Of a DNA stretch of 41,698 nucleotides, positions 25,084-33,849 are shown one piece after another (position 1 is the stretch's first letter; each line of letters opens with the position of its first letter). The position numbers were made by a program, and so were the translations under genes. The notes beneath the pieces are model-generated. The model worked only from the letters and a program-made list of their open reading frames with translations. It had not been told where the DNA came from and did not search any database. Origin of the DNA: an uncultured Prevotellaceae bacterium (GTDB lineage: Bacteria > Bacteroidota > Bacteroidia > Bacteroidales > Bacteroidaceae); NCBI GenBank assembly GCA_947168395.1, contig CAMVLT010000031.1:1-41698 (forward strand), read 5' to 3'.

Positions 25084-25987
25084 TTCTTTGGATTTCTTGT
25101 TGCTCTATGGAACCGGCCATGTAGTAAGCCGGGAATAGCACGGCCAGCAGGACGTAAGCCTGGATGAAGCCCGACAGGGTGAACACCACGAACGACATCC
25201 ACCCCATATAGGACGGCATGCTCAGCGGATCGCCCATGATGGCGCCCGTCTGTGCCTTCGTGTTGGCAATTAAGAGTACAATGGCCGGCAGCATGGTGAT
25301 GACGAGTATAACCGTAATAATCAGCAGTATGACGAATAGCACGGCAAAAATGTAGCCCCAGTAGCGCAGTCCTTGACGGTAGCCGGAGCCTAACAAGTCA
25401 AACAGTCGGGTGTCGCGGGTCGTGACGTAGCGCATGCTGGGATAGACCAGCGGCAGCAGGAAAGCCCCCATCACCAGCGCTATAATCAGTCCGGCTCCGA
25501 TGGTGGTCATCGACTTGGCCCCTAATCCGATGGCGATGACTGCGGTGGGCGGTATGGCGGCTACGCAGGTTGCCACTATCCACACAATGACCGCGGCTGT
25601 TGTCCGCATCAGAGAGCGGCCGTCGGGCGGTGTCAGCCAACGTGCAGGGTAGGGGATGGCTTCCTCGGCACGGTGGCGGCTCAGCATCGAGAAACCGTAT
25701 GAGAGGAACACAATCGTCACTATAAGGTTAAGCAGCGATACAAACGACTGCACAAGAAAGTAGGCGACATTCTCGCCCATCGGAGCCTGGGCCACATTCC
25801 CCAGTTGGGGTATGGATTGTATGGAGAGGTAATACTCCAAGGCGGTGACCAGTGCCCCGATGAGTGCGGGCAACCAAGTGGTACGGAAAATGCGGCGGAA
25901 GTTTCCCATGTAGAGACGGAAACCTGCTGCGATGACAGCTCTGGCCGAGCGTATTTTCAGGGGTTGTTCTTCGTTTCTTGTTTCCAT
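25055..25987 (-). CDS. Integral membrane protein of unknown function
   Basis: A 310-residue protein with about six long hydrophobic segments (around residues 38-60, 80-105, 132-155, 160-185, 215-245 and 265-295). A short charged N-terminus and a charged C-terminal tail ([15 protein letters not shown]) flank them. The amphipathic stretch [31 protein letters not shown] recalls membrane proteins with glycerophosphoryl-type regulatory domains, shown here in part only, but I do not recognise the family. A near-ideal promoter precedes it, and its 3' end overlaps hisB by 29 bases, so translation is probably coupled. Confidence 0.75.
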   Translation of the reverse strand: METRNEEQPLKIRSARAVIAAGFRLYMGNFRRIFRTTWLPALIGALVTALEYYLSIQSIPQLGNVAQAPMGENVAYFLVQSFVSLLNLIVTIVFLSYGFSMLSRHRAEEAIPYPARWLTPPDGRSLMRTTAAVIVWIVATCVAAIPPTAVIAIGLGAKSMTTIGAGLIIALVMGAFLLPLVYPSMRYVTTRDTRLFDLLGSGYRQGLRYWGYIFAVLFVILLIITVILVITMLPAIVLLIANTKAQTGAIMGDPLSMPSYMGWMSFVVFTLSGFIQAYVLLAVLFPAYYMAGSIEQQEIQRNEKTKNTLY

Positions 25988-26007
25988 TGCGATTCGTAGA
26001 TTTTGTG

Positions 26008-26038
26008 CAAAGGTACGCTTTTTTACTGGAACGACAAA
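26008..26038 (-). promoter_or_regulatory. Promoter of the membrane protein-hisB-CE12-GH106 run
   Basis: On the minus strand TTTG (26035-26038) is followed after 19 bases by TACCTTTG (26008-26015). This is an exact match to the Bacteroidetes -33/-7 pattern and spacing, 20 bases before the ATG. Confidence 0.8.
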
Positions 26039-26113
26039 AGAAAAGTGTCATCAATTATAGGTATTTCATCATTTTTTATGGCATAATACCGCCGAGTTGC
26101 CAAATATTTATCG

Positions 26114-26121
26114 TATCTTTG
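26114..26121 (+). promoter_or_regulatory. -7 box of feoAB (leaderless arrangement)
   Basis: TATCTTTG ends four bases before the ATG at 26126, so the message would have almost no leader. Confidence 0.65.
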
Positions 26122-26125
26122 CACC

Positions 26126-28456
26126 ATGAAACTATCAGAACTAAAGACAGGCGAGAAGGGGGTCATTGTCAAGGTGACAGGACACGGAGGCTTCCGCAAG
26201 CGCATCGTTGAGATGGGCTTCATCAAGGGAAAGAAGGTGGAGGTACTGCTGAATGCCCCTCTGCAAGACCCTGTGAAGTACAAGGTTATGGGCTACGAGG
26301 TGTCGTTGCGGCACCATGAGGCGGCCATGATAGAAGTGGTGTCGACGGCCGAGGCCCGAAAGCTGAAAATGGGCAGTGGCGATGCTCCGGAGCCCGAGGT
26401 CATTACCGAGAGCTATCTGCGCAGCCAGGCCCTGAAGGAGCGTCGTCACCTGAACGTGGCGTTGGTGGGCAATCCCAACTGCGGCAAAACGTCACTCTTC
26501 AACTATGCCTCCGGGGCCCATGCCCGTGTGGGCAATTACAGCGGTGTGACGGTGGATGCCTCGCTGGCCGAGGCTCATTTCTACGGCTATGATTTCAGCC
26601 TGACAGACCTGCCTGGCACCTATTCGCTAACCTGCTACTCACCCGAGGAACTGTATGTCAGGGAACACTTGACGGAGCATACCCCCGACGTCATCATCAA
26701 CGTCATCGATGCCTCGAACCTGGAGCGCAACCTCTATCTCACGACGCAGCTGGTCGATATGAACATACGCATGGTCTGTGCCCTGAATATGTACGACGAG
26801 TTCGAGCGCCGAGGCGACAGCATCGACCTCAAGACCCTGTCAACGCTCTTCGGTATGCCGATGGTTCCCACATCGTTCAAGACGGGCAAGGGCGTCAAGG
26901 ATCTGTTCAAGGCCGTCATCCAGGTCTACGAGAACACGCAGGGTGCCTCGCGCCACATCCACATCAACTACGGCCACGAGATAGAGGACGGCATTCGTGA
27001 GATTCAGAAATTCCTGAAGGCCGACGAGCACATCCGCCAGCGCTATTCCACCCGCTACTTGGCTATCAAACTGTTGGAGAACGACCCCAACATCACCAAG
27101 TACGTTGGCCAGCACTTGGCCGACGAGCACCGTCCCGAGGAACGCAAGCAGTTGTTGGCTGTGCGCAACCATGCTGCCGCCCGTGTGTTAGAAGAGACCA
27201 ACAGCGACTCCGAGACGGCCATCATGGATGCCAAGTACGGCTTTATCAACGGTGCCTTGAAGGAGGCTGGTTTCCAGACGGGGACCAAGCATAACATTTA
27301 CCGCACGACCCACCTCATCGACCGTGTGCTGTCGAACAAGTTCGTAGGCTTCCCCATCTTTTTCCTCATCCTCTACGTCATGTTCCAGGCCACTTTCTCC
27401 TTGGGCCAGTACCCTATGGACTGGATAGAGTGGGGCGTCGAGTGGTTAGGCAACTGGATAGGGAGCAGCATGTCCGAGGGGCCGCTGCGCTCCATGCTAA
27501 TCGACGGCGTCATTGGCGGTGTCGGCTCCGTCATCGTCTTTCTGCCGCAAATCCTGATTCTCTACTTCTTCATATCGCTGATGGAGGATTCGGGCTATAT
27601 GGCACGTGCCGCCTTCATCATGGACCGGCTGATGCACAAAATGGGACTTCACGGCAAGTCGTTCATCCCGCTGGTCATGGGGTTCGGCTGCAATGTGCCT
27701 GCCGTCATGGCCACCCGTACCGTCGAGAGCCGCCGTTCGCGGCTTATCACGATGCTCGTGTTGCCCTTTATGTCGTGCTCGGCACGCTTGCCCATCTACA
27801 TCATGATTACGGGTATCTTCTTTGCCAGTCAGTACCAGTCGGTAGTCATGATTTCGCTCTATGCCGTTGGCATCCTCATGGCCGGCATTGTCAGCAACGT
27901 CCTCTCACGCTTCGTGTTCAAAGGCGAGGACACCCCCTTCGTCATGGAACTGCCGCCCTACCGCTGGCCTACAGCCAAGGCTATATGCCGGCATACGTGG
28001 GAGAAGGGAAAAGAGTATCTGAAGAAGATGGGTGGTGTTATCCTCGTGGCCAGTATCATTGTCTGGGCCTTAGGCTATTACGGCCCTACAGGCGTTGCCC
28101 CGTCGTTGGGCGAAAGCTTTATCGGTCGCATGGGACAGACCATTGAGCCGCTGTTTGCCCTGCAGGGCTTTAACTGGCAACTCGACGTGTCGCTCATTGC
28201 CGGCGTTGGCGCTAAGGAGATTGTGGCTTCCACGATGGGTGTGCTCGGCGGCTTCGAGGGCATCACGGCACTCAGCGCCTACGCCTATCTGCTGTTCGTG
28301 CTGCTTTACTTCCCGTGCTTGGCTACCCTCGTAGCCATCAAGAACGAGACGGGCAAGTGGCGCTGGGCAGTTATCTCGGGCGCCTACACCACCGGTCTGG
28401 CATGGGTTGTTTCTGCGCTGGTCAGTCTGATAGGCAGCCTATTCCTCAATGTGTGA
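26126..28456 (+). CDS. feoB: Ferrous iron transporter, FeoA-FeoB fusion
   Basis: A 776-residue inner-membrane Fe(II) importer with FeoA fused ahead of FeoB, as is common in Bacteroidales. FeoA is residues 1-~75 (MKLSELKTGEKGVIVKV...VEMGFIKGKKVEVL). The G domain begins near 110: G1 GNPNCGKTSL (~114), G3 LPGTYSL (~161) and G4 NMYD (~221). The membrane part starts near 405 and includes the two conserved gate stretches LVMGFGCNVPAVMATRT (with its Cys) and LPFMSCSARLPIY. Its 3' end overlaps the convergent downstream gene by 18 bases. Fur control is likely from family knowledge but not shown by a visible operator. Confidence 0.95.
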   Translation: MKLSELKTGEKGVIVKVTGHGGFRKRIVEMGFIKGKKVEVLLNAPLQDPVKYKVMGYEVSLRHHEAAMIEVVSTAEARKLKMGSGDAPEPEVITESYLRSQALKERRHLNVALVGNPNCGKTSLFNYASGAHARVGNYSGVTVDASLAEAHFYGYDFSLTDLPGTYSLTCYSPEELYVREHLTEHTPDVIINVIDASNLERNLYLTTQLVDMNIRMVCALNMYDEFERRGDSIDLKTLSTLFGMPMVPTSFKTGKGVKDLFKAVIQVYENTQGASRHIHINYGHEIEDGIREIQKFLKADEHIRQRYSTRYLAIKLLENDPNITKYVGQHLADEHRPEERKQLLAVRNHAAARVLEETNSDSETAIMDAKYGFINGALKEAGFQTGTKHNIYRTTHLIDRVLSNKFVGFPIFFLILYVMFQATFSLGQYPMDWIEWGVEWLGNWIGSSMSEGPLRSMLIDGVIGGVGSVIVFLPQILILYFFISLMEDSGYMARAAFIMDRLMHKMGLHGKSFIPLVMGFGCNVPAVMATRTVESRRSRLITMLVLPFMSCSARLPIYIMITGIFFASQYQSVVMISLYAVGILMAGIVSNVLSRFVFKGEDTPFVMELPPYRWPTAKAICRHTWEKGKEYLKKMGGVILVASIIVWALGYYGPTGVAPSLGESFIGRMGQTIEPLFALQGFNWQLDVSLIAGVGAKEIVASTMGVLGGFEGITALSAYAYLLFVLLYFPCLATLVAIKNETGKWRWAVISGAYTTGLAWVVSALVSLIGSLFLNV

Positions 28457-29245
28457 CAGGGAATGGGCAAACGACGTGAAGAAGTTTGTCATCGTCTCTG
28501 AAGGGTAGTATCTGAAGTACTTCGCCGAGCGGCGCACGTGCCATAGCATGGCCGACGAGTTCGAGGTATGTATGAAGATGTTCTTGCCCTGCGAGAAGTA
28601 CCACTCCTCGGCGTGCGAGTTCTTCTGTTGGAACATCTCGCGCAACTGCTGCTCCATCTGTTCCTCTGTTATAGGCTTCATAAACGGCAGCTCCTCTGGC
28701 ACGAAGTGCATCAGCTTCACCAGCATCACGGCCGTCAACTGCGTCATCGGCTCCAGCTTCAGCTTGCTTATCCATTCGCCGAGGGTGATGAAGTCAATCC
28801 TGTCGGACGACTCTCGCAGGAACATACCAAACTCTGTCACCCTTTTCACCGGTATTCCCGCGTTCATGATAAATCGCACGATGCCCGATAGGTGCAGCAG
28901 CGCCGTCCGCGTCTCGGTGTTCGAGTCTTCCGAGTCCAGTATGTCCTGCAGTTTGTGGTTCAGCACGGGGTTCGTCAGGTGGTTGGCCATCAGCAGTTCG
29001 TTGCCTTCGTCGGTGTCGTGGCTCGTTGCCTCGCTCCACTGCTGCTTCAATGCCTCAGGCACTTGTACGAAGAACTGGTCGCTGCACCGCTCTATCCCTT
29101 TATATATAATAGGTGACACGTCGTGCATTTCCGACAGCTGGAACAGCCTGTTCCACTTCCATGCCGACAGCGCCTCAATCTGTTCCTCGCTACCGAACGC
29201 TCCCGAACGGAGCAGACGGAAAAAGTTTCGTTCAATAATATTCAT
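28439..29245 (-). CDS. Hypothetical protein, weakly NTP_transf_5-like
   Basis: A 268-residue predicted cytoplasmic protein. The N-terminus (IIERNFFRLLRSGAFG, then WNRLFQLSEMHDVSPIIYKGIE) resembles the opening helices of the uncharacterised nucleotidyltransferase family PF14907. The catalytic GSxxxDxD motif of nucleotidyltransferases is absent, so if related it would be inactive or partial. The remainder is helical and charged (LREMFQQKNSHAEEWYF). It lies next to glycosyltransferase genes but has its own promoter, inside the 3' end of the GT4-like gene. It overlaps feoAB tail to tail by 18 bases. Confidence 0.65.
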   Translation of the reverse strand: MNIIERNFFRLLRSGAFGSEEQIEALSAWKWNRLFQLSEMHDVSPIIYKGIERCSDQFFVQVPEALKQQWSEATSHDTDEGNELLMANHLTNPVLNHKLQDILDSEDSNTETRTALLHLSGIVRFIMNAGIPVKRVTEFGMFLRESSDRIDFITLGEWISKLKLEPMTQLTAVMLVKLMHFVPEELPFMKPITEEQMEQQLREMFQQKNSHAEEWYFSQGKNIFIHTSNSSAMLWHVRRSAKYFRYYPSETMTNFFTSFAHSLSHIEE

Positions 29246-29277
29246 ATTCTCTTTCGTCTATTCGCACATGTTTGCTG

Positions 29278-29308
29278 CAAAGTTACGAAAAAGAACCGAA
29301 AGCGCAAA
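29278..29308 (-). promoter_or_regulatory. Promoter of the NTP_transf_5-like gene
   Basis: On the minus strand CTTTG (ending at 29305) is followed by 19 bases and then TAACTTTG (29278-29285), an exact -33/-7 match. The leader is about 30 bases. The element overlaps the last codons and stop of the upstream glycosyltransferase gene. Confidence 0.75.
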
Positions 29309-30422
29309 GGTTTCGTGGTGATTTTTGAAGCTGTTTGTACAACTTCTCATACTGCCGGGCCACTTTCAGGTAGTCGTGGTGGCGGCTGACGTACTCGCGG
29401 CTCTGCCACTTTAGCGGGGCTATGCGTTCAGGATGCAGTATGAGCTGCTCCAGTTCCTGGTAGACGCTCTCGTAGGTGGGCTGCACGTTGATGATGGGGC
29501 GCAGCTCGGTCTCACCCAGTATCTCATAGTTTTCGGGCTCGCCGCCACCGATGCAGATAATGCCTTTCGACATGGCCAGCAGCGGATTCATGGACGGGGT
29601 GTAGGCGTAAAGCTGGTCGAGCAGGGCGTCGCTGCCCTCCATCATTTGCTGGTACTCGTCGAAGGGTACGCTCTCGGCAACTACCAGCTTCATGCGGTGG
29701 GCATAGCGGTTGCGCAGGTCGAGGGCGGCCTGTAGCATGATGTCGGTGCCCTTGTAGGCCGAGCGCTCGCGGTTGATGCCGATGAAGATGATGACCTTCG
29801 ACCGCTTGCAACGTTCCGTGGCGTAGGTGTCGGGCAGACGGATGGGGAATGGTATGTAGGTGGTCTTGTCGGGGAATACGGGACGGTAGCACACGTCGTA
29901 CTCGTACAGTCCGGTGACTATGGCGTCGCAGTCGGCGGCAATCAGTCGGTTCAGCCGTTCCTTGGCGGTGCCGAGCCAGTCGCGCTGCTCACGTACGGCG
30001 GGCGGGTCGGTACGCACTTGGTCGCCTATGTTGAAGTCGCTGTAGCGCAGGGGCTTCTCAACGGTACAGGTATGTACCCAGTACCAGTCCATGCCGAAGG
30101 CACCGAGCACGACGTGGCGGTTGTGGCGCCTGAGGTAACGATAGATGGGCAGCAGCCGTTCGGCACGCAGTTCGAAGAACATGGGATTGATAAGCTGCAC
30201 CACGTCGTAGCCGCGCAGCCGGGGCAGCAGCAAAGCAATGCGCAGGGCCAGCCTCACTCCGTCGAAGAAGCTGCTGCTGTGGCGGCTGACGTCGATGTCG
30301 CGCGGATAGTTCTTCCAGAAGTCGCCGTTGCTGACGACGGTCACCTTGTGTCCAAGCTGGCGCAGTCCCTCGGCCAGCGTCCAGTGTACGTTGCTGTACT
30401 CGCCAAGCAGTAGTATCTTCAT
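29283..30422 (-). CDS. Glycosyltransferase, GT4-like
   Basis: A 379-residue cytoplasmic or membrane-associated sugar transferase of the GT-B kind. The N-terminus MKILLLGEYSNVHWTLAEGLRQLGHKVTVVSNGD is the usual first Rossmann strand with gly-rich turn. The C-terminal half has KVIIFIGINRERSAYKGTDIMLQAAL, VVAESVPFDEYQQMMEGSDALLDQLYAYTPSMNPLLAMSKG, shown here only in part, and the donor-site acidic stretch GGGEPENYEIL. It starts 4 bases inside the end of the preceding GT2 gene. Together with the neighbouring GT2 enzymes and flippase it suggests assembly of a surface polysaccharide; donor and acceptor are unknown. Confidence 0.82.
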   Translation of the reverse strand: MKILLLGEYSNVHWTLAEGLRQLGHKVTVVSNGDFWKNYPRDIDVSRHSSSFFDGVRLALRIALLLPRLRGYDVVQLINPMFFELRAERLLPIYRYLRRHNRHVVLGAFGMDWYWVHTCTVEKPLRYSDFNIGDQVRTDPPAVREQRDWLGTAKERLNRLIAADCDAIVTGLYEYDVCYRPVFPDKTTYIPFPIRLPDTYATERCKRSKVIIFIGINRERSAYKGTDIMLQAALDLRNRYAHRMKLVVAESVPFDEYQQMMEGSDALLDQLYAYTPSMNPLLAMSKGIICIGGGEPENYEILGETELRPIINVQPTYESVYQELEQLILHPERIAPLKWQSREYVSRHHDYLKVARQYEKLYKQLQKSPRNLCAFGSFS

Positions 30423-31408
30423 CGTTCCTTGTCAATCATTGGTAGTATGTTCATAAGTAGCGACAGCCCCATGCTGCTGTTGGTGAGGCGGCGGAACCAC
30501 TTGTACTTCGTGGTGTAGTCGCGGTCGGGCAGGGGAAACAGTCCGCCTTTCCTCAGGAAAGTGAGCTTGCGGTCTAAGTAGTGGCGTGAGCGGGTCTGCA
30601 CGATGACGTTGTAGATGTAGTCCATCGTCAGTTGTGCCACGCGCCTACTGAGTGCCAGCCGTTCCGACGTGGGCAGGGTGTCGGCTATGCGGTTGAGCTT
30701 GAGAATCACTTGCAGGCTGTCGTTCAGCCGACGGACCACGCGCCTGGGGTCGGCCTCGGTGGTGATGGAGTGGGGACGGCGGCGGTAGTAGTAGGCCTGG
30801 GCATTGGTGGAGGCTACGGTTTCGGCCCTGAGCAGCAACTGGGGAGTGAACTCCTCGTCCTCGTGCAGGATGCCTGGCGTGAAGCGCAACTGGCCGATGA
30901 TGGCACGACGGAACAGGTAGCCGCAGGCCGACGCATGTAGGTTGTGATGGCTCAGGTACTCGGTGCCGCTGTTCAGGTCGTCGGTGTCGAAGTCGGCTGA
31001 CGGGGATGACTCGCTGTCGTCGGTCAGGTCGAACATGACGACATCCGACTTCTGGTAGCGTACCAGGTCGAGACAATGCTCGTAGGGCGTGCGCAGCAGG
31101 TAGTCGTCGGCATCGACAAACTGCACATACTGCCCGTTGGCCAGCTGGATGCCCCGGTTGCGGGCCTCGCTCAGTCCGCTGTTGCGCTGACGCACATAGA
31201 TGATGTCGGCCAGATAGCGGCCCAGCGAGGGCAGGGGATTGTCGTCGGAGCCGTCGTCGATGACAATGATTTCGCGCTCGGCATTGCTCAGCGACAGGGC
31301 CAGGATGCTGTCCAAGCATTGGCACAGCATCGTGACGGGCAAATTGTAGTAGGCGACGATAAACGTCACTAATGGCGGAGTTGTAGTATTACTTTGTGTA
31401 GTTTGCAT
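30419..31408 (-). CDS. Glycosyltransferase family 2
   Basis: A 329-residue GT-A transferase. TFIVAYYNLPVTMLCQCLDSIL, then EIIVIDDGSDDNPLP (donor-binding DDGS), RNSGLSEARNRGIQLANGQYVQFVDADDYL (metal-binding DADD) are in normal order and spacing, and LHEDEEFTPQLLLRA is the usual acceptor-side motif. Its start overlaps the end of the upstream GT2 gene by 40 bases, and its stop overlaps the GT4-like gene. This tight packing implies one transcript from the promoter at 32273. Confidence 0.9.
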   Translation of the reverse strand: MQTTQSNTTTPPLVTFIVAYYNLPVTMLCQCLDSILALSLSNAEREIIVIDDGSDDNPLPSLGRYLADIIYVRQRNSGLSEARNRGIQLANGQYVQFVDADDYLLRTPYEHCLDLVRYQKSDVVMFDLTDDSESSPSADFDTDDLNSGTEYLSHHNLHASACGYLFRRAIIGQLRFTPGILHEDEEFTPQLLLRAETVASTNAQAYYYRRRPHSITTEADPRRVVRRLNDSLQVILKLNRIADTLPTSERLALSRRVAQLTMDYIYNVIVQTRSRHYLDRKLTFLRKGGLFPLPDRDYTTKYKWFRRLTNSSMGLSLLMNILPMIDKER

Positions 31409-32268
31409 ATTCCTTTGATTCCAAGCATGTTGAGTGTAAGTGCTTTCAGTATCTGTTTGAGGCCGCCCTGAAGCTTCAGGCGGCGCGGCTGCAAGCGCGG
31501 GGCATCGCCCGTCAGGCGGTAGACGTCCAACTGGATGTTGAGCAGATGGCGGTAGTAGCTGTCGTCGACGGGCATGCCCGATGCCAGGTGTGCATCGAGC
31601 AGCATGCGCAGTTCGTTGCCGGTGGCCGTTGCCGTTATGCCGTTCGGGTTGCGGTAGTAGTAATAGGCTCCCCGGTCGGTGGTCATGATGCGGGGCCGGA
31701 GGTGCAGCAGGCGGGGCAGGGTATAGGCATCCTCAAACACCTTGCCCTTGGGAAACCGTATGTCGGCGAACAGCGTGCGGCGGTAGATTTTGTTCCAGGC
31801 GTAGGTGTGCTCGTAGGCTTTCGTGGAGAGCCAGTAATCGTCGGCGTCGGTGTAGAGGTAAGAGGTAAGAGGTAAGATGGAAGATGGAAGATGGAAGATG
31901 TAAGAGGTTTCGGGAAACTCGCAGACGGGGTATTCTATCAGGTCGGCTTCGTTGGTCAGCGGCATTACCTGGCTGAGGGTATGCGGGGCAATGTAGTCAT
32001 CGCTGTCGATGAAGGTGAGGAAGTCGCCCCGCGCCACGTCGATGCCGGCATTGCGAGCGTCGCTCAGTCCGCCGTTAGGCTTGTGGATGACGCTGATGCG
32101 AGGGTCGCGCCGTGCCCATTCATCGCATAACTGGGGGCAGCGGTCGGGGGAACCGTCGTCGACGAGGATGATTTCAAAATCATCGTAATCCTGCGTCACG
32201 ACACTCTCCACGCAGCGGTCGAGCGTCGTTTCCACGCGATAGACTGGTATGACGATACTGAGTTTCAC
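31369..32268 (-). CDS. Glycosyltransferase family 2 with an internal heptad-repeat tract
   Basis: A 299-residue GT-A transferase. I chose GTG at 32268 (VKLSIVIPVYRVETTLDRCVESV) because the fold begins there and a -7 box ends 4 bases upstream; the open frame further 5' is antisense to the flippase. Motifs are ILVDDGSPDRCP, NGGLSDARNAGIDVARGDFLTFIDSDDYI and KVFEDAYTLPRLLHLRP. Residues around 120-140 (TSYIFHLPSSILPLTSYLY) are encoded by a 7-base tandem repeat (31855-31903), replacing a segment that is not repetitive in relatives I can recall. Confidence 0.85.
   Translation of the reverse strand: MKLSIVIPVYRVETTLDRCVESVVTQDYDDFEIILVDDGSPDRCPQLCDEWARRDPRISVIHKPNGGLSDARNAGIDVARGDFLTFIDSDDYIAPHTLSQVMPLTNEADLIEYPVCEFPETSYIFHLPSSILPLTSYLYTDADDYWLSTKAYEHTYAWNKIYRRTLFADIRFPKGKVFEDAYTLPRLLHLRPRIMTTDRGAYYYYRNPNGITATATGNELRMLLDAHLASGMPVDDSYYRHLLNIQLDVYRLTGDAPRLQPRRLKLQGGLKQILKALTLNMLGIKGICKLHKVILQLRH
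31855..31903. repeat. Heptad tandem repeat inside a glycosyltransferase gene
   Basis: Seven exact-period units: GAGGTAA three times, GATGGAA three times, GATGTAA, followed by a partial GAGG. It is read through on the minus strand without a stop. Confidence 0.85.
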
Positions 32269-32272
32269 GGCA

Positions 32273-32280
32273 CAAAGATA
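32273..32280 (-). promoter_or_regulatory. -7 box of the minus-strand glycosyltransferase operon
   Basis: CAAAGATA on plus reads TATCTTTG on minus, four bases before the GTG start at 32268, again a leaderless layout. It is divergent from the flippase promoter 43 bases away. Confidence 0.6.
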
Positions 32281-32323
32281 CGAAATAATTGACAAATGAG
32301 AATTGAGATTTGAGTTTTTTTTG

Positions 32324-32331
32324 TAATTTTG
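32324..32331 (+). promoter_or_regulatory. -7 box of the flippase gene
   Basis: TAATTTTG matches TAnnTTTG exactly, 21 bases before the ATG at 32353. A TTGA at 32303 sits at a suitable -33 distance and is part of a degenerate heptad run (32288-32315). Confidence 0.6.
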
Positions 32332-32352
32332 CAACCGATTTGCGATAGAAGC

Positions 32353-33849
32353 ATGAAGAAAGAAGCCACCGACAGCTATAGCCACGTGCTGAAATACACG
32401 GGTCTTTTCGGGGGCGTGCAGGGTCTGAACATCTTGGTCGGCCTTGTGCGCAACAAGCTGATAGCCGTGATTCTCGGTCCTGGCGGCATGGGGTTGGCCT
32501 CGCTTTTCAACTCCACCGTCACCTTCATCTCGCAAGCCACCAACTTTGGCATCTCGTTCAGCGCGGTGAAGCACGTTTCCGAACTCTTCGACAGCGGCGA
32601 CGAGGCTGCCGTGGCCCATTTCGTCAAAGTGGTCAGGGCGTGGTCGTTGCTGACGGCTCTGGTGGGCATGCTGGTGTGTATCGTGGCAGGGCCGTTGCTC
32701 AGCAACTACACCTTCTCGTGGGGCGACCACACGCTACACTTCGTACTGTTGTCGCCTGCCGTGGGGCTGTTGGCTATTACAGGCGGCGAGACGGCTATAC
32801 TGAAAGGTGCCCGCCGGTTGCGCGAGCTGGCCGTCATTCAGGTGTACTCGGTGCTGGCGGCGCTGGTGGTAGCCGTACCTATTTATTATGTATTCAACCA
32901 GTCGGGCATCGTGCCCGTCATCGTGCTGATGGCCCTGACGTCGATGCTGCTCACCATCCGCCACTCCTACCGGCTCTACCCGTTACAGCTGCGTGGGGCG
33001 AAAGGCATACTGGGCGAGGGCATGGAGATGGTGAAGCTCGGCGTGGCCTTCGTCATTGCCGGTGTCATGGGCAGTGGTTCCGAAGTGCTGATACGCTCTA
33101 TACTCAATGTCAGCGGCGACTTGGACGTGGTAGGACTTTACAATGCCGGCTTCATGCTGACCGTCACCTACGCCGGCATGGTGTTTTCGGCTATGGAGAC
33201 CGACTACTTTCCCAGGCTGTCGTCGGTTCACCACAACGTGGAGACCACCAACCTGACCGTCAACAGGCAGATAGAGGTGTCGCTGCTCATCGTGTCGCCC
33301 ATGCTGGCGGTGCTCATCGTGGGCCTGCCCGTGTTTATCCCCCTGCTCTTCAGCCAGAAGTTCCTACCCGTCATCAGCATGGCTCAGGTGGCAGTATTCT
33401 CGATGTATCTGAAAGCCATCTCGCTGCCCGTGTCGTACATCACGCTGGCTAAAGGCGACTCCATAGGCTACATGCTGTTGGAGGGCATTTACGACGTGGC
33501 GCTGGTGCTGCTCATAGTGTTCGGCTATCGGCACTGGGGACTGTTCGGCACAGGTGTGGCCTTGTCGCTGAGCTACCTGTTCGACTTGCTGCTGGTGGGC
33601 ACCTATACCTACGTCCGCTACCATTACCGAGTCACGGCTCCGGTGCTGCGCTATGCCGCCGTGCAGTTCTCGTTAGGTGTGGCGGTCTATCTGGTCTCGC
33701 TTGTCGACAACAAGCTGGTTTACTGGCTTTTGGGTTCACTCCTTTGTCTGGTCAGCCTGCTTGTATCCATCCATATACTCCATCACAAGACTTCGCTTTG
33801 GGCATCGCTCATGGGGAAGCTGAAAAACAAGTTTAGCCGTCATGCCTAA
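32353..33849 (+). CDS. Polysaccharide flippase (Wzx-like, MOP superfamily)
   Basis: A 498-residue inner-membrane protein with roughly 12-14 hydrophobic segments. I chose ATG at 32353 (MKKEATDSYSHVLKYTGLFGGVQG) over the TTG 24 bases upstream, which lies inside the -7 box. RNKLIAVILGPGGMGLASLFNSTVTFISQATNFGISFSAVKHVSE, given here in part, is the usual opening of O-antigen/teichoic-acid flippases; such proteins move lipid-linked glycan units across the membrane. The C-terminal half keeps alternating long hydrophobic helices. It overlaps the next GT2 gene by 8 bases and is divergent from the three other glycosyltransferases. Confidence 0.88.
   Translation: MKKEATDSYSHVLKYTGLFGGVQGLNILVGLVRNKLIAVILGPGGMGLASLFNSTVTFISQATNFGISFSAVKHVSELFDSGDEAAVAHFVKVVRAWSLLTALVGMLVCIVAGPLLSNYTFSWGDHTLHFVLLSPAVGLLAITGGETAILKGARRLRELAVIQVYSVLAALVVAVPIYYVFNQSGIVPVIVLMALTSMLLTIRHSYRLYPLQLRGAKGILGEGMEMVKLGVAFVIAGVMGSGSEVLIRSILNVSGDLDVVGLYNAGFMLTVTYAGMVFSAMETDYFPRLSSVHHNVETTNLTVNRQIEVSLLIVSPMLAVLIVGLPVFIPLLFSQKFLPVISMAQVAVFSMYLKAISLPVSYITLAKGDSIGYMLLEGIYDVALVLLIVFGYRHWGLFGTGVALSLSYLFDLLLVGTYTYVRYHYRVTAPVLRYAAVQFSLGVAVYLVSLVDNKLVYWLLGSLLCLVSLLVSIHILHHKTSLWASLMGKLKNKFSRHA

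Noticed and set aside
32269..32730. N-terminal extension of the GT2 gene up to 32730
   Set aside because: The GT2 fold begins at GTG 32268; the extension crosses the divergent promoter and is antisense to the flippase.
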